Shown: positions 45,464-55,090 of the stretch, piece by piece | Numbering within the stretch: position 1 is the first letter of the stretch | Layout: every line of letters begins with the position of its first letter | Made by a program: the position numbers and the translations under genes | Assembly: GCF_014397115.1 (NCBI RefSeq) | Contig: NZ_CP060720.1 | Span: 2,186,001 to 2,250,000, forward strand | Direction of reading: 5' to 3' | Length of the DNA: 64,000 bases | Source of the DNA: Vagococcus carniphilus | Lineage (GTDB): Bacteria; Bacillota; Bacilli; Lactobacillales; Vagococcaceae | Notes under the pieces: generated by a model | Database searches by the model: none | What the model was told of the DNA's origin: nothing | The model's input: the letters and a program-made list of their open reading frames with translations, nothing else

Positions 45464-45500
45464 AAATCACCAAAATGCTTTTTAGCACTTTGGTGATTTT
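45464..45500. terminator. Bidirectional terminator between thioesterase and oleate hydratase
   Basis: AAATCACCAAA.TGCT pairs with AGCA.TTTGGTGATTT (one mismatch), with A/T runs outside. Confidence 0.88.
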
Positions 45501-45508
45501 TATTGCTT

Positions 45509-47302
45509 TTAAATAATATGATATTCTTCTAAAAGAGCCTCAATATCAGTTCCTTTTATTTTTTTAGTTAATTCATGTTTTACAAGATGTGGTAATTTGA
45601 TATCTGGTGTTTCTCCATCAAGTAAGCTTAGTCCCGCATAAAGTAAATAACGAACATCATATCTTGAATTAAAGACTTCTGGCACTCCTTTTTCTACTCC
45701 AGTTAAGACATAAACTGCTTCCATTGCTGTTCTACCTGAATATTCAATCGTGAATACTGTATCTCTTCCTGGATTATCCAACGTTTCAGCAAACTGACCT
45801 AAAAAGGCAAAATTGACTGCTTTACTTGGAACGACAAACGGACGGTCTCCTTGTTCTCTTGGCATAAATTGTGCAGTAATATAAGGCATCATAACTGGAA
45901 CTGCTGTACAAGTTTCGGCAAGTTCATCAATTTCACCGACTGGTACTCCCATATGATACAACCATTCTTTAGTAATTTCCTTACCTGTACAATCTCTCAT
46001 TGTTTTTTTGATATAGTCTCCTTCAACATCTGAGAATAACCCATATACCCATACAATAACATCTTCTTTTGGTTGTTCAACATATTGTTCTTGACGATTA
46101 ATAGTCCAGCTAAGTAGCCAAGATGAGTCTTTCGCTGTAACAATACCTCCTGTGACTGTTTTACCTCCATAAGGGGAACGTTTAGTAATTTTTTCAATGT
46201 ATTTTGGTACCCTGTCATTATGACACGTAACTGTACAAGATTCCCAATTGGATTTTTCCAAATCAAAGTTGAATTTTTCTGGTTTACCAAATTCTGGTGA
46301 TTGCTCAGCGATATTTTGCCATAAATTCCAACAACCTGTTAATTCACGATTAAATGGAGCAGGTGTTTGATCATCCCCATAACCAGAAGCTTCTGTAATA
46401 GATCCATTAGTAATGAAAACCAAGTCATCTTCTGTTAAATTAATAGAAGCATCTTTTCCATTAGCATCACTTGCTACTATTTTTTTAGCTACTTTATGTT
46501 GATCATTAATATCAAAAATAACATTATCAACAGTTACACCATATTCAAATTTTGCACCATGTTCTTCTAAATATTTCACCATTGGAAGAACAAATGATGT
46601 GTATTGATCATGTTTTGAAAACTGTAAAGCAGATAAATCTGGTAAACCGTCCACATGATGAATAAAACGATTCATATAGAGTTTCATTTCTAGAGCACTA
46701 TGCCAATTTTCAAAGGCAAACATTGTTCTCCAATATAACCAAAAATCACTCTCTAATAATTCTTTTGAAAAAATATCTTCTATTGTTTTATTTTCTAATA
46801 ATTCATCTCTCATCATCACAAATTCAGCTAACTCTTTAGCCAAGTCTTGTCCAAGGTTAAACTTGCCATCATCGTATCTTTCACCACGATTTTCAGTCAC
46901 ACGGCAATTACTGTAGTTAGGATCATCATAATTAGTATAATAAAAGTAATCTAAAACACTCATACTTGGATCTTCTGTTGCCGGTAAAGAACTAAATAAA
47001 CTCCAAAGTACTTCAAAATGATGTCCCATTTCTCGTCCACCACGAGCAACGTAACCAGCATTTTGTCTAACGTTTCCATCTAAAGAACCGCCTGCTTTAT
47101 CTAATTGTTCTAAAAAGACAATCTTACTACCATCCATATGGGCATCTCTAATTAGAAAACAACCTGCTGCTAATGAAGCAATACCAGTACCAATCAAATA
47201 AGCTTTCTTATTTTCAATGCCTTCAGGTTTTCTGGCTTGAACCAATGAATGATAGCTTCCGTTTGTTAATGTTAATCTAGGATCAAATGTTTTAAGTTCC
47301 AT
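45509..47302 (-). CDS. ohyA: Oleate hydratase (myosin-cross-reactive antigen family)
   Basis: FAD-dependent hydratase that adds water to the cis-9 double bond of unsaturated fatty acids, giving 10-hydroxystearate; a detoxification enzyme of lactic-acid bacteria and cocci. 597 residues from ATG with GTGGGA upstream (a TTG two codons earlier is possible). The dinucleotide fold motif is YLIGTGIASLAAGCFLIRD; further family segments: RENRGERYDDGKF-like TENRGERYDDGKFN, NLWQNIAEQSPEFGKPEKF and GQFAETLDNPGRDTVFTIEYSGRTAMEAVY. The upstream TetR gene likely controls it. Confidence 0.94.
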   Translation of the reverse strand: MELKTFDPRLTLTNGSYHSLVQARKPEGIENKKAYLIGTGIASLAAGCFLIRDAHMDGSKIVFLEQLDKAGGSLDGNVRQNAGYVARGGREMGHHFEVLWSLFSSLPATEDPSMSVLDYFYYTNYDDPNYSNCRVTENRGERYDDGKFNLGQDLAKELAEFVMMRDELLENKTIEDIFSKELLESDFWLYWRTMFAFENWHSALEMKLYMNRFIHHVDGLPDLSALQFSKHDQYTSFVLPMVKYLEEHGAKFEYGVTVDNVIFDINDQHKVAKKIVASDANGKDASINLTEDDLVFITNGSITEASGYGDDQTPAPFNRELTGCWNLWQNIAEQSPEFGKPEKFNFDLEKSNWESCTVTCHNDRVPKYIEKITKRSPYGGKTVTGGIVTAKDSSWLLSWTINRQEQYVEQPKEDVIVWVYGLFSDVEGDYIKKTMRDCTGKEITKEWLYHMGVPVGEIDELAETCTAVPVMMPYITAQFMPREQGDRPFVVPSKAVNFAFLGQFAETLDNPGRDTVFTIEYSGRTAMEAVYVLTGVEKGVPEVFNSRYDVRYLLYAGLSLLDGETPDIKLPHLVKHELTKKIKGTDIEALLEEYHII

Positions 47303-47386
47303 GATCAATTCCCACTTTCTAATTATCTAATTTCCTTCAACACAATTAGTATAATCCTAGATCAATTGATAATCATTAGACACAAA

Positions 47387-47462
47387 AAACGAATGTCTAA
47401 AAATAAGACACTCGTTTAATTTGTATAAAAACTAGGCACTAAGATTCATATGCCTAGTTTTT
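47387..47462 (-). terminator. Tandem terminators after the TetR-type regulator gene
   Basis: Two minus-strand hairpins: AAAAACTAGGC/GCCTAGTTTTT (47427-47462, overlapping the regulator's stop) and AAACGAGTGTCT/AGACATTCGTTT (47387-47417), each followed by T's. They insulate oleate hydratase from the regulator transcript. Confidence 0.8.
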
Positions 47463-48026
47463 ATAATTATCTGAAATACTTCTTTTTAAAGAGAGCGCAA
47501 TATTACCATCAAATAAATAACCAATTCTTTCAATGATTTCTTTAGGCTCGCCTCTCATACCTGTTTCTAGCCACGCAACAACCATCCCAGAAAGAGCACA
47601 TTGATAAAAGCTCACAATTAAACGTTGATCTTCTTCTGTTGCCTGAATAGATTCATTTTCTCTTTTAATATAGTCAGTCATCATATTGCCTGAAACGTCA
47701 TAAATAAATTTAATTAACTCATCTTGTTGCATTGAATCATAAACGTGATAAATAGCTTTTTTATTAGCTAACGCAAAATCTGTTGCCTTAATAAAACTTT
47801 CTTCCCAGGAATTTGTATCATTAAACTCATCTACTACCAATTGAATTTGAGTTTCAAAAATTTCAGATAACAACTCATAAATATCCGCATAGTAATAATA
47901 AAAAGCATTTCGATTAATTTCACAGGCAAGAGCTAAATCTTTTACTGTAATTCGTTTAAGTGGTTCATCGTTTAGCATTTGAATAAAGGTATCGTGAATC
48001 AATTGTTTCGTGTATTTTTTTGCCAT
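47454..48026 (-). CDS. TetR-family regulator
   Basis: 190-residue transcriptional regulator from the ATG after GGTGGAAG (MAKKYTKQLIHDTF). N-terminal helix-turn-helix RITVKDLALACEINRNAFYYYYADIYELL; C-terminal all-helical ligand domain with DSMQQDELIKFIYDVSGNMMTDYIKRE resembling TetR_C_8-type regulators. Located upstream of ohyA on the same strand with terminators between; fatty-acid-responsive control of oleate hydratase is a plausible inference. Confidence 0.85.
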   Translation of the reverse strand: MAKKYTKQLIHDTFIQMLNDEPLKRITVKDLALACEINRNAFYYYYADIYELLSEIFETQIQLVVDEFNDTNSWEESFIKATDFALANKKAIYHVYDSMQQDELIKFIYDVSGNMMTDYIKRENESIQATEEDQRLIVSFYQCALSGMVVAWLETGMRGEPKEIIERIGYLFDGNIALSLKRSISDNYKN

Positions 48027-48084
48027 TCTTCCACCGCCTAACACTAACAATTATAACACCTATTCTCTAAATTTCTAAGTAAAC

Positions 48085-48558
48085 TTAAGAAGTAAACCCT
48101 TTTAAATACCACTTATCCATAAAGGAATGAACAGATCCTTCTAACGGGCTTTCTAATAAATCAAAGTCATATTTTTCATATAAATGGCAAGCAGCTCCTA
48201 AATCAGAATGGGTCTCTAAATAACATGCTTCATAATTATCTTTTGCAAAAGACAAAGCTTGATCCATCAATAGTTTTGCTAAACCTTTTCCTTGTTGAGA
48301 AGCATCAACATATAATTTTTGAAGTTCACATGTGGTTTCATTAAAAGGAGCAATTCCTACACCACCAACAATCACTCCATTTTCTTCTACCACCCAATAA
48401 GCTGATTTTGGTTGCTTATCATAAAATGAAAATAAATTATTTAACTCTGGGTCAAAGTATGCCGTTCCTGGTTTATCAAGCCCTAAAGATTTCAAAGATG
48501 ATTGAATTAACTGTTTTACCCCTTCGTTATCTTCTGCTGTCATTGATCGTAATGTCAT
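48085..48558 (-). CDS. GNAT-family N-acetyltransferase
   Basis: 157-residue acetyl-CoA-dependent acyltransferase. The start chosen is the second of two tandem ATGs, six bases after AGGAGG. Acetyl-CoA site: LQKLYVDASQQGKGLAKLLMDQAL (Q/RxxGxG/A); upstream strand AYWVVEENGVIVGGVGIAPF; ends in the C-terminal GNAT strand pattern CYLETHSDLGAACHLYEKYDFDLL. Substrate unknown. Single gene. Confidence 0.88.
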   Translation of the reverse strand: MTLRSMTAEDNEGVKQLIQSSLKSLGLDKPGTAYFDPELNNLFSFYDKQPKSAYWVVEENGVIVGGVGIAPFNETTCELQKLYVDASQQGKGLAKLLMDQALSFAKDNYEACYLETHSDLGAACHLYEKYDFDLLESPLEGSVHSFMDKWYLKGFTS

Positions 48559-48634
48559 CATGTGCCTCCTTAATTTTATTTTTAAAACCTATCATACATG
48601 AATTATCAGAAAAATCAATTTTTTTAGTCTAAAA

Positions 48635-48679
48635 AAACTAGTTATACTAATCAAAAATTTGATTAGTCATAACTAGTTT
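48635..48679 (-). terminator. Terminator of the sel operon
   Basis: Minus strand AAACTAGTTATGACTAATCAAA arm pairs with its near-complement, followed by TTTTTTTAG, just past selA. Confidence 0.88.
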
Positions 48680-48696
48680 CATGTTTCTCTATTTAA

Positions 48697-50085
48697 TTAT
48701 TGAAAAATATGAGTTAACTGCTGCATGATTTCTTCCATTTCGCCTTCTCTAATGGTTCGTACATCAAACCAAACACAATTATTTTTTACACGAGTGATAA
48801 TTGGTAAATCATTTTTTCTTAATTTTTCTTCCAATTGTGTTGTACTTAAATCGTCACTTGAAATACCTACTAACTCAGTTGAAAGCTGGTATTCTGGATA
48901 AGAACCTCCGCCAACTTGACTCTTTCCAGCTTCACGTTTAATTTGAATTGGCCATTTAGTTGAGCTTAGTTTTTCTTCAAAAGATTTTGCCTCTTCTAGA
49001 CACTCTTCATAACTTTTACTAATCATTTGAAGTGTTGGTATTTCCTGAACTGCAACTTCTGGTTCTAAATAAAGAGAAAGCGTTGCTTCTAGGGCACTCA
49101 ATGTTAATTTATCTACTCTTAACGCTCTTAACAGCTGATTTTTTTTCATTGGTTCAATAAATTCTTTTTTCCCAACAATCACACCAACTTGAGGGCCACC
49201 AAGCAATTTATCGCCACTAAACATAACCACATCACAGCCTTGATCCAGACTTTCTTTAATCGTCGGTTCGTATGGCAAACCAAATTGTTGCATATCTATT
49301 AGTAAACCACTGCCTAAATCATTAATAAGAGGAATGTCGTGACTATGCGCTAGTTCAGCCAATTCAGTTATTTCTGGTGACTCAGTAAAACCGATTACGC
49401 GGTAGTTACTTGTGTGAACTTTCATGATAGCTCCTGTTTCTTCTGTTATCACTTTTTCATAATCTTTTAAATGTGTTTTGTTAGTAGTACCTACTTCTTT
49501 AATCATCCCACCACTTAATTCGATTACTTCTGGAATTCGAAACGAGCCACCTATTTCAACTAACTCACCTCTAGAAATAACAACCTCTTTGTTAGGAATT
49601 AATGTACTTAAAGCAAGCATCACAGCTGCTGCGTTGTTGTTAACAACAACAACATCCTCAGCACCTGTTAGTTTTTGAATAATTTTTTCTAAATGTTGAT
49701 ATCTAGAACCGCGCTCACCTTTTTCTAAGTTATACTCTAAATTAGAGTAAGAAAAAGCTGAGGTTTCAAGTTGTTCCTTAACTCTTGAACTTAAAAGAGA
49801 ACGCCCTAAATTTGTATGAACGATTGTCCCGGTTGCATTAATAACACGTTTTAGAGAAAAGTCATCTGTATCTTTTTTCTCATTAAGTATCATATGAATA
49901 ATTTCTTCTTCAGTGGGTAGATTCACTAGTTCATTCGAAACAAAACTATTTCTGATATTTTCCAGCAAATGCCTAATTGTCTCTTTCCACACATTCGGAG
50001 ATTCTTTAACTCGTTCTTTTAAATCTGGATGTTTTAACAAATAATCTACAGAAGGTAAATTAGCTAATTGTTTAAAATCGACCAT
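48697..50085 (-). CDS. selA: L-seryl-tRNA(Sec) selenium transferase SelA
   Basis: PLP enzyme converting Ser-tRNA(Sec) to Sec-tRNA(Sec) with selenophosphate. 462 residues: N-terminal tRNA-contact domain (LPSVDYLLKHPDL, RRVINATGTIVHTNLGRSLLS-like KRVINATGTIVHTNLGRS), PLP lysine in FSGDKLLGGPQVGVIVG, and RALRVDKLTLSALEATL. Last gene of the selD-yedF-DUF3343-selB-csd-selA run; its start overlaps the stop of the desulfurase gene by one base. Required for the two selenoproteins PrdB and PrdC. Confidence 0.96.
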   Translation of the reverse strand: MVDFKQLANLPSVDYLLKHPDLKERVKESPNVWKETIRHLLENIRNSFVSNELVNLPTEEEIIHMILNEKKDTDDFSLKRVINATGTIVHTNLGRSLLSSRVKEQLETSAFSYSNLEYNLEKGERGSRYQHLEKIIQKLTGAEDVVVVNNNAAAVMLALSTLIPNKEVVISRGELVEIGGSFRIPEVIELSGGMIKEVGTTNKTHLKDYEKVITEETGAIMKVHTSNYRVIGFTESPEITELAELAHSHDIPLINDLGSGLLIDMQQFGLPYEPTIKESLDQGCDVVMFSGDKLLGGPQVGVIVGKKEFIEPMKKNQLLRALRVDKLTLSALEATLSLYLEPEVAVQEIPTLQMISKSYEECLEEAKSFEEKLSSTKWPIQIKREAGKSQVGGGSYPEYQLSTELVGISSDDLSTTQLEEKLRKNDLPIITRVKNNCVWFDVRTIREGEMEEIMQQLTHIFQ

Positions 50086-51248
50086 TACGCTGTCACTTCC
50101 TTACTCAATTCATTTATTGCTTTAATCGCTACTTCAACTTCCTCTAAAGTATTGAAAGTAGAAAATGAAAAACGTAATGTTCCTTGATCTTTTGTTCCTA
50201 AAGCTTCATGCATTAGTGGAGCACAATGATAGCCAGGTCTTATTGCAATCCCATAATCCTCCCAAAGAACATCACTCACAGTTGCCGAATCAATGTTTTT
50301 TAGATTAATCGAAACCACACCTGCTCTTTCAGCTGTAAAATCACCATAGATTTCAATTAAGGGATTGTCTTTAATCCCTGAAATGAAGACATTAGCAAGA
50401 TCGTTAACATATTGATGAATTGCTTTCACCCCACGTTGATTCACATAATCAATACCAGCCCCTAACCCCTTAATACCTGCTACATTCAATGTGCCAGCTT
50501 CAAGAAGAATTGGCAACTCTCTTGGTTGGATTTTAGAAAAAGTTTGCATCCCGTCACCACCTGAAATTAGTGGTGTTAAATCTTTTTCTAGTTCTCTTTT
50601 TAAGCAAATACCGCCAGTACCTGTTGGACCATATAAAGATTTATGACCAGTGAAACAAAAAGCATCAATGATCCCATCTTCTAAAGAAACAGGATATTGT
50701 CCCATCGTTTGCGAGCCATCAATAATTAGCCTTAGTTGATGTTTCTGAGCTATTTTTTTAACTCTCTTTAAATCCATAATATTTCCTGTTACATTCGAGC
50801 CATGAGTAACTAGTAAAGTTGTTGTTTCTTTTTTTATTGTTTTTTCTAAAAAATCAAAATCTAACATACCTGTTTTTAAGTCACTTGGTACCACATCAAA
50901 AGTTACTTTTTTTTCTTCAGCTAATTGATATAGAGGTCTAAGAACCGCATTATGTTCCCAAGAAGTTGTTACAACATGCTCACCTTCTCCAATGAGACCT
51001 TTAATCATCATATTAAGGGACAAGGTGGCATTATTAGTAAACGCGACTTCATATTGATTACTAGCTTCTAATAACTCTTTAATTTGTTGTCTAACCATAG
51101 AAACATCTCTAAAACTATTTAAGGAAAAATCATGACTGCCACGAGCAGGATTGCCAAATTCACCAGAAAGAAGGGTTTCACAAACAGCTTGCGCTACCTC
51201 TTTTGGTTTAATCGCTGTTGTTGCTGCATTATCAAAATAAATTGACAT
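50085..51248 (-). CDS. Cysteine desulfurase-family protein of the selenium cluster
   Basis: Class V aminotransferase-fold PLP enzyme, 387 residues: IYFDNAATTAIKP, THGSNVTGNIMDL, CFTGHKSLYGPTGTGGI (PLP lysine) and RPGYHCAPLMHEALG (catalytic Cys). Its family (TIGR01977-like) is regularly found beside selD/yedF and is thought to liberate selenium or sulfur for selenophosphate synthesis. Located between selB and selA with very short gaps. It could also act as a selenocysteine lyase; no evidence here distinguishes these. Confidence 0.9.
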   Translation of the reverse strand: MSIYFDNAATTAIKPKEVAQAVCETLLSGEFGNPARGSHDFSLNSFRDVSMVRQQIKELLEASNQYEVAFTNNATLSLNMMIKGLIGEGEHVVTTSWEHNAVLRPLYQLAEEKKVTFDVVPSDLKTGMLDFDFLEKTIKKETTTLLVTHGSNVTGNIMDLKRVKKIAQKHQLRLIIDGSQTMGQYPVSLEDGIIDAFCFTGHKSLYGPTGTGGICLKRELEKDLTPLISGGDGMQTFSKIQPRELPILLEAGTLNVAGIKGLGAGIDYVNQRGVKAIHQYVNDLANVFISGIKDNPLIEIYGDFTAERAGVVSINLKNIDSATVSDVLWEDYGIAIRPGYHCAPLMHEALGTKDQGTLRFSFSTFNTLEEVEVAIKAINELSKEVTA

Positions 51249-51259
51249 CGCATTTTCAC

Positions 51260-53152
51260 CTAACCTTCCATTAGTTCTCTTGTATTCTCAACTCGTTTAG
51301 TTACTTTTTTCTCATCTAAATACTCTAAAATAAGCATTGAGGATTTCCGACTAGAATCTGTCATATCTCTAAAATCTGCTAAAGTCATTGCACCGTTTTT
51401 CTGAATAAAATCTTTGACTAAATCGACTGATTTCAAATAATATTTTTTACTAATAACATATTCAAACGTTAAAGAGACTACCGATTGATCTTCCAACATT
51501 TCTAATACATCGCGACCATTCTTAGCATCTAGAGCTTCAAGTTCTTCTTTCTTGATTGGTGTAAAACCAGATTTTTCAAGTTTTTTCTCAATGTCATTTT
51601 TTACTTTTTCTTGGTATTTATTAAGTTCAACTTTAAAATCAGAATGAGATAACCGATGATTATTTAATTGGAAAACGCCTTGTTCGACAAATAATTTTAC
51701 TAATTTATCTAACTGCTTTGGTGTTAAGAATTGTTTTACTTTTGAGCGAATTTCTTCTAACGGCATACCAGGTCTTAAACGAAAAGCTTTATGATACGTT
51801 TCAAGTTCTTGATAAATCATTTTTTCAATTTGTTGAAGTTTATTTACATGAATCCACTCTGTTTCAGATAGTTGAATTAATAGTTTTTCCTCTAACAACG
51901 TCTCAAGCATTCCTTGTACTGTTTCTTTTGGAAGATTCATATAATCACAGATATCTTTCAAACTACCAACAATAGCCTGTTGATTTAATAAGAAATCTAA
52001 AATCAAATGATCTAGGTTACCTTCTTCTTTAACCTTCAAGCTATCTAGAACATCTTGTTTGAATCGACGATGTTTACTAGGTACCGCATCTAAAATCTGC
52101 CCTCCACCGATAGTAACCATTGGAGAATAAGCTCTCATAATAAAACGATCACCTGTTTTAACAGCTAATTGTTCTTCTAAACGTAATTGGACAAAACCTT
52201 CTTCCCCTGCTTCAATTCTTTCTTGTCCTATTGGAACCAAGCGAGCAAAGACTTCTTGCGTTCCAATTAAAACTCGTACTCTATCCCAAAGGCTAAAACC
52301 GAATTTAACATCTTCCAAACAACTTACTTTAGCATCAAGCATCCATGTTGCTTCAAGTGCTGCTCCATTAGTTAAAACATCTCCACGGGAAATTTCATCT
52401 TTAGAGATATTAGTTAAATTAAGGGCTGTTCTTTGACCAGAAAAAGCTTCTTTTTTATCAGTTTCATGAACTTGAATCGTTCTAATTTTTGTTTTTTTAC
52501 CACTTGGAAAGACCGTTAATTCATCTCCTACACGGAATGTACCATCAATCAATGTTCCTGTGATAACCGTTCCAAATCCTTTAACTGAAAAGACACGGTC
52601 CACATTTAAACGCCCCACTTCTTGAACTGTTTTTTCTGGAATGGTTTCAGCCAAGTCTTGGATAGCTAATTTCAATTCATCTAATCCAATCTTCTCAACT
52701 GCATCTGTTTCAATCAAAGGAGCGTCTTTTAATGCTGTATCAGCCAACTGCTCTCTAATATCCTCTTTTACCAATTCTTTTAAATCTTCATCCACTGTTT
52801 GGCACTTCGTTAACACAATCATGAAATGTTGAATTCCTAATAAACTCAAAATATCAATATGTTCTTTGGTTTGTGGCATAATTCCTTCAGCTGCGTCAAT
52901 TACCAGTAAAATTAAATCAATTCCTGGAAGACCTGCAACCATGTTTTTGATGAATTTTTCATGTCCTGGAACGTCAACAATACCCACACGTTGTTTATTC
53001 GGTAAATCTAAATAAGCAAAGCCTAAATTAATCGATAAGCCTCTAGTTTTTTCTTCTTTTGTCGTATCTGTTTCAATACCTGTTAATCCTTTGATTAATG
53101 TTGTTTTACCGTGGTCAATGTGTCCTGCGGTTCCAATTACAATATCTGCCAT
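51260..53152 (-). CDS. selB: Selenocysteine-specific elongation factor SelB
   Basis: GTPase that brings Sec-tRNA to UGA codons marked by a SECIS hairpin. 630 residues: G1 GTAGHIDHGKTTLI, G3 DVPGHE, G4 TKCQ; EF-Tu-like domains II/III (GFGTVITGTLIDG), then C-terminal winged helices (about 370-630) that bind the SECIS. Full length compared with E. coli SelB (614). Six bases after the DUF3343 gene. Its presence and intactness support decoding of the TGAs in prdB and prdC. Confidence 0.96.
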   Translation of the reverse strand: MADIVIGTAGHIDHGKTTLIKGLTGIETDTTKEEKTRGLSINLGFAYLDLPNKQRVGIVDVPGHEKFIKNMVAGLPGIDLILLVIDAAEGIMPQTKEHIDILSLLGIQHFMIVLTKCQTVDEDLKELVKEDIREQLADTALKDAPLIETDAVEKIGLDELKLAIQDLAETIPEKTVQEVGRLNVDRVFSVKGFGTVITGTLIDGTFRVGDELTVFPSGKKTKIRTIQVHETDKKEAFSGQRTALNLTNISKDEISRGDVLTNGAALEATWMLDAKVSCLEDVKFGFSLWDRVRVLIGTQEVFARLVPIGQERIEAGEEGFVQLRLEEQLAVKTGDRFIMRAYSPMVTIGGGQILDAVPSKHRRFKQDVLDSLKVKEEGNLDHLILDFLLNQQAIVGSLKDICDYMNLPKETVQGMLETLLEEKLLIQLSETEWIHVNKLQQIEKMIYQELETYHKAFRLRPGMPLEEIRSKVKQFLTPKQLDKLVKLFVEQGVFQLNNHRLSHSDFKVELNKYQEKVKNDIEKKLEKSGFTPIKKEELEALDAKNGRDVLEMLEDQSVVSLTFEYVISKKYYLKSVDLVKDFIQKNGAMTLADFRDMTDSSRKSSMLILEYLDEKKVTKRVENTRELMEG

Positions 53153-53157
53153 AAGCC

Positions 53158-53418
53158 CTAGCCAACCTTTCTATACGTCATGTTAAGACCTTTACCACTT
53201 GCATGATAGTACGCCTCATATAAAACTTTCTCTTGATTAAGTAAATTTAAAATTTCTTCTTCTGAATCAATCTCATATTTTAAAGAAAATCCGCAACTAG
53301 CCTTTATCTTTTCTGGTGTTGAAATGATTCGAGCCGGTAAGTTTAATTCTTTCAAATGCTTTTCTGCCTCCATTGCATGATGGGTTGATTCAAATAATAG
53401 AACACCGTACTCTTTCAT
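53158..53418 (-). CDS. DUF3343 small protein (putative Se/S carrier)
   Basis: 86-residue protein with the DUF3343 pattern (YGVLLFESTHHAMEAEKHLKELNLPARIISTPEKIKASCGFSLKYE); the single conserved Cys in ASCGFSL is the presumed chalcogen-carrying residue. Family members accompany yedF and selD genes in selenium-using bacteria and are annotated as putative Se/S carrier-like proteins. Between yedF (11-base gap) and selB (5 bases). Precise role unproven. Confidence 0.85.
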   Translation of the reverse strand: MKEYGVLLFESTHHAMEAEKHLKELNLPARIISTPEKIKASCGFSLKYEIDSEEEILNLLNQEKVLYEAYYHASGKGLNMTYRKVG

Positions 53419-53429
53419 CTCAAATCCTC

Positions 53430-54029
53430 CTAAGGTTTAACCACTTTAATGGCTGAACTCATCATTTCTACAATACGATACATATTAGTTACTTCACCAA
53501 TTGCAAGTTGTTCTGTTAATCCATAAAAATTCAAACAAGCGCCGCAAGCATAAATAGTCACACCTTGTTCTTCCATTTGCTTCAAATCATCTAAAACATC
53601 TGAGCCTTCAACAGCAAGTTTAACGCCGCCATTATAAAAAATAATGGTTTCAGGCAATTCATCTTGCTCTAATAATGAATAAACAAATGCTTTCATTAAA
53701 TTAGCTCCTAATTCATCAGAGCCTCTTCCCATAACTGCCGTGTCAATTGCTACGGTATAACCAATTTTTTCTGATACTAAATTTTCTACCTCAGGAGTCT
53801 CTTGAATCTCAATTTCAGCCCCATCTTTACTAATTATTACCACAAAATGAGTTGCTGAAAGTTCTTCTCTTGTATAGTTTAATCCTAATTGTTCTGCTAA
53901 TTTTTTTAAATTTTGAGTCGCTATGTCATTATCTACAACTGTTTTAACACTTTCATTTTCCTTTAAGGCTTTTTTAGTTTTAATAACTGGTAATGGACAA
54001 GCCATTCCTCTTGCATCTATTTCAAACAT
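53430..54029 (-). CDS. yedF: YedF-family selenium metabolism protein (TusA-like plus DsrE-like)
   Basis: 199 residues from the ATG after AAAGGTGAG. N-terminal TusA/SirA-like domain with the CPxP motif (MACPLPVIKTKKAL) and C-terminal DsrE/F-like domain with a conserved Cys pair in YACGACLNFYGL. Such fusion proteins are encoded beside selD in selenium-using Firmicutes and are proposed to shuttle selenide or persulfide. Overlap or near-overlap with selD supports one transcript. Confidence 0.9.
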   Translation of the reverse strand: MFEIDARGMACPLPVIKTKKALKENESVKTVVDNDIATQNLKKLAEQLGLNYTREELSATHFVVIISKDGAEIEIQETPEVENLVSEKIGYTVAIDTAVMGRGSDELGANLMKAFVYSLLEQDELPETIIFYNGGVKLAVEGSDVLDDLKQMEEQGVTIYACGACLNFYGLTEQLAIGEVTNMYRIVEMMSSAIKVVKP

Positions 54030-54045
54030 AATTATCTCACCTTTC

Positions 54046-55068
54046 TTATTTAACAATCATTTCATTAGTTGTTTTTTCAATAATTTGACCAAAATCTTTA
54101 GCAGGAATTCCTGCTTCTATTAATTCTTTAACTAAATTTTCTGCTTCATCCTCAGCAATACTAATAAGAAGACCACCTGACGTTTGAGGATCAAATAATA
54201 ATTCCTCAATACCAAAATCATCTATTTCAAAAGACACGAAATCAGCTAAATAGTTTCGATTACGTTGACCTCCTGCTGTTAAAATAAATTCTTTAGCTCC
54301 AGTATAGGCCTCTTTAAAATAAGGTAAATTGTTACTTTCAATCACTGCTGAAAATTCTCCATGAAGCATCTCATGTAGATGGCCTAATAGACCAAAACCT
54401 GTCACATCTGTACAACTATTAACTGGGTATTTTTTAGCAATATCCATCGCATACTTATTAAGGGTCTGCATATAACCAGTTGCCTCTTCAAATGCCTCTT
54501 GACTAATTTCTCCTACACTATACCCTGTAGTAATTACGCCTACACCAAGTGGTTTAGTTAAAATCAAATGATCTCCTATTTGACCAGCATTATTCATTAA
54601 AACTTCTTCTGGGCGTGCTGTTCCTGTTACTGATAAACCGTATTTTACCGAATGATCATGAATTGAATGACCTCCCGCTAAGATACCACCAGCTTCTTGA
54701 ACCTTTTCAGCTCCACCTCTTAAAATTTCTTTTAATATATGAAAATCTTTTTCTTCTGGAAAAGCAACAATATTCAGGGCTGATAAGACGGTTCCACCCA
54801 TAGCGTAAATATCGCTTAAAGCGTTGGCTGCTGCAATTTTTCCAAAAAGATAAGGATCTGTTACCATAGTTGGGAAAAAATCCAGGGTTTGAATCAATAC
54901 TTGATCATCGCTTATTTTGATAACAGCTGCATCATCTGTATTTTCGAAACCGACTAATAATTTATCACTCGTTACTTTTGGTAGATCTGCTAATAAATCA
55001 CCTAAATCTCCTGGTCCAATTTTTGCATTACATCCACCACATACAATTAATTGTTCTGAATTTTCCAT
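54046..55068 (-). CDS. selD: Selenide, water dikinase SelD (Cys form)
   Basis: Makes selenophosphate from selenide and ATP, the selenium donor for SelA. 340 residues: active-site loop VCGGCNAKIG with Cys where many SelD proteins have Sec; ATP motifs GFENTDDAAVI, GGHSIHDHSVKYG, CTDVTGFGLLGHLHE and DPQTSGGLLISI. First gene of the selD-yedF-DUF3343-selB-csd-selA operon, with a long inverted repeat upstream. Intact. Confidence 0.95.
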   Translation of the reverse strand: MENSEQLIVCGGCNAKIGPGDLGDLLADLPKVTSDKLLVGFENTDDAAVIKISDDQVLIQTLDFFPTMVTDPYLFGKIAAANALSDIYAMGGTVLSALNIVAFPEEKDFHILKEILRGGAEKVQEAGGILAGGHSIHDHSVKYGLSVTGTARPEEVLMNNAGQIGDHLILTKPLGVGVITTGYSVGEISQEAFEEATGYMQTLNKYAMDIAKKYPVNSCTDVTGFGLLGHLHEMLHGEFSAVIESNNLPYFKEAYTGAKEFILTAGGQRNRNYLADFVSFEIDDFGIEELLFDPQTSGGLLISIAEDEAENLVKELIEAGIPAKDFGQIIEKTTNEMIVK

Positions 55069-55090
55069 ATTGTCATCTCCTATTATCTAC

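Noticed and set aside
49478-49678. Antisense open frames inside selA, prdA, prdC and others as genes
   Set aside because: They lack ribosome sites, lie fully inside well-supported genes on the other strand, and have low-complexity Ser/Thr/Leu composition typical of shadow frames.
54046-55068. SelD as a selenoprotein
   Set aside because: The active-site loop reads VCGGCNAKIG with TGC/TGT-type cysteine codons; no in-frame TGA.
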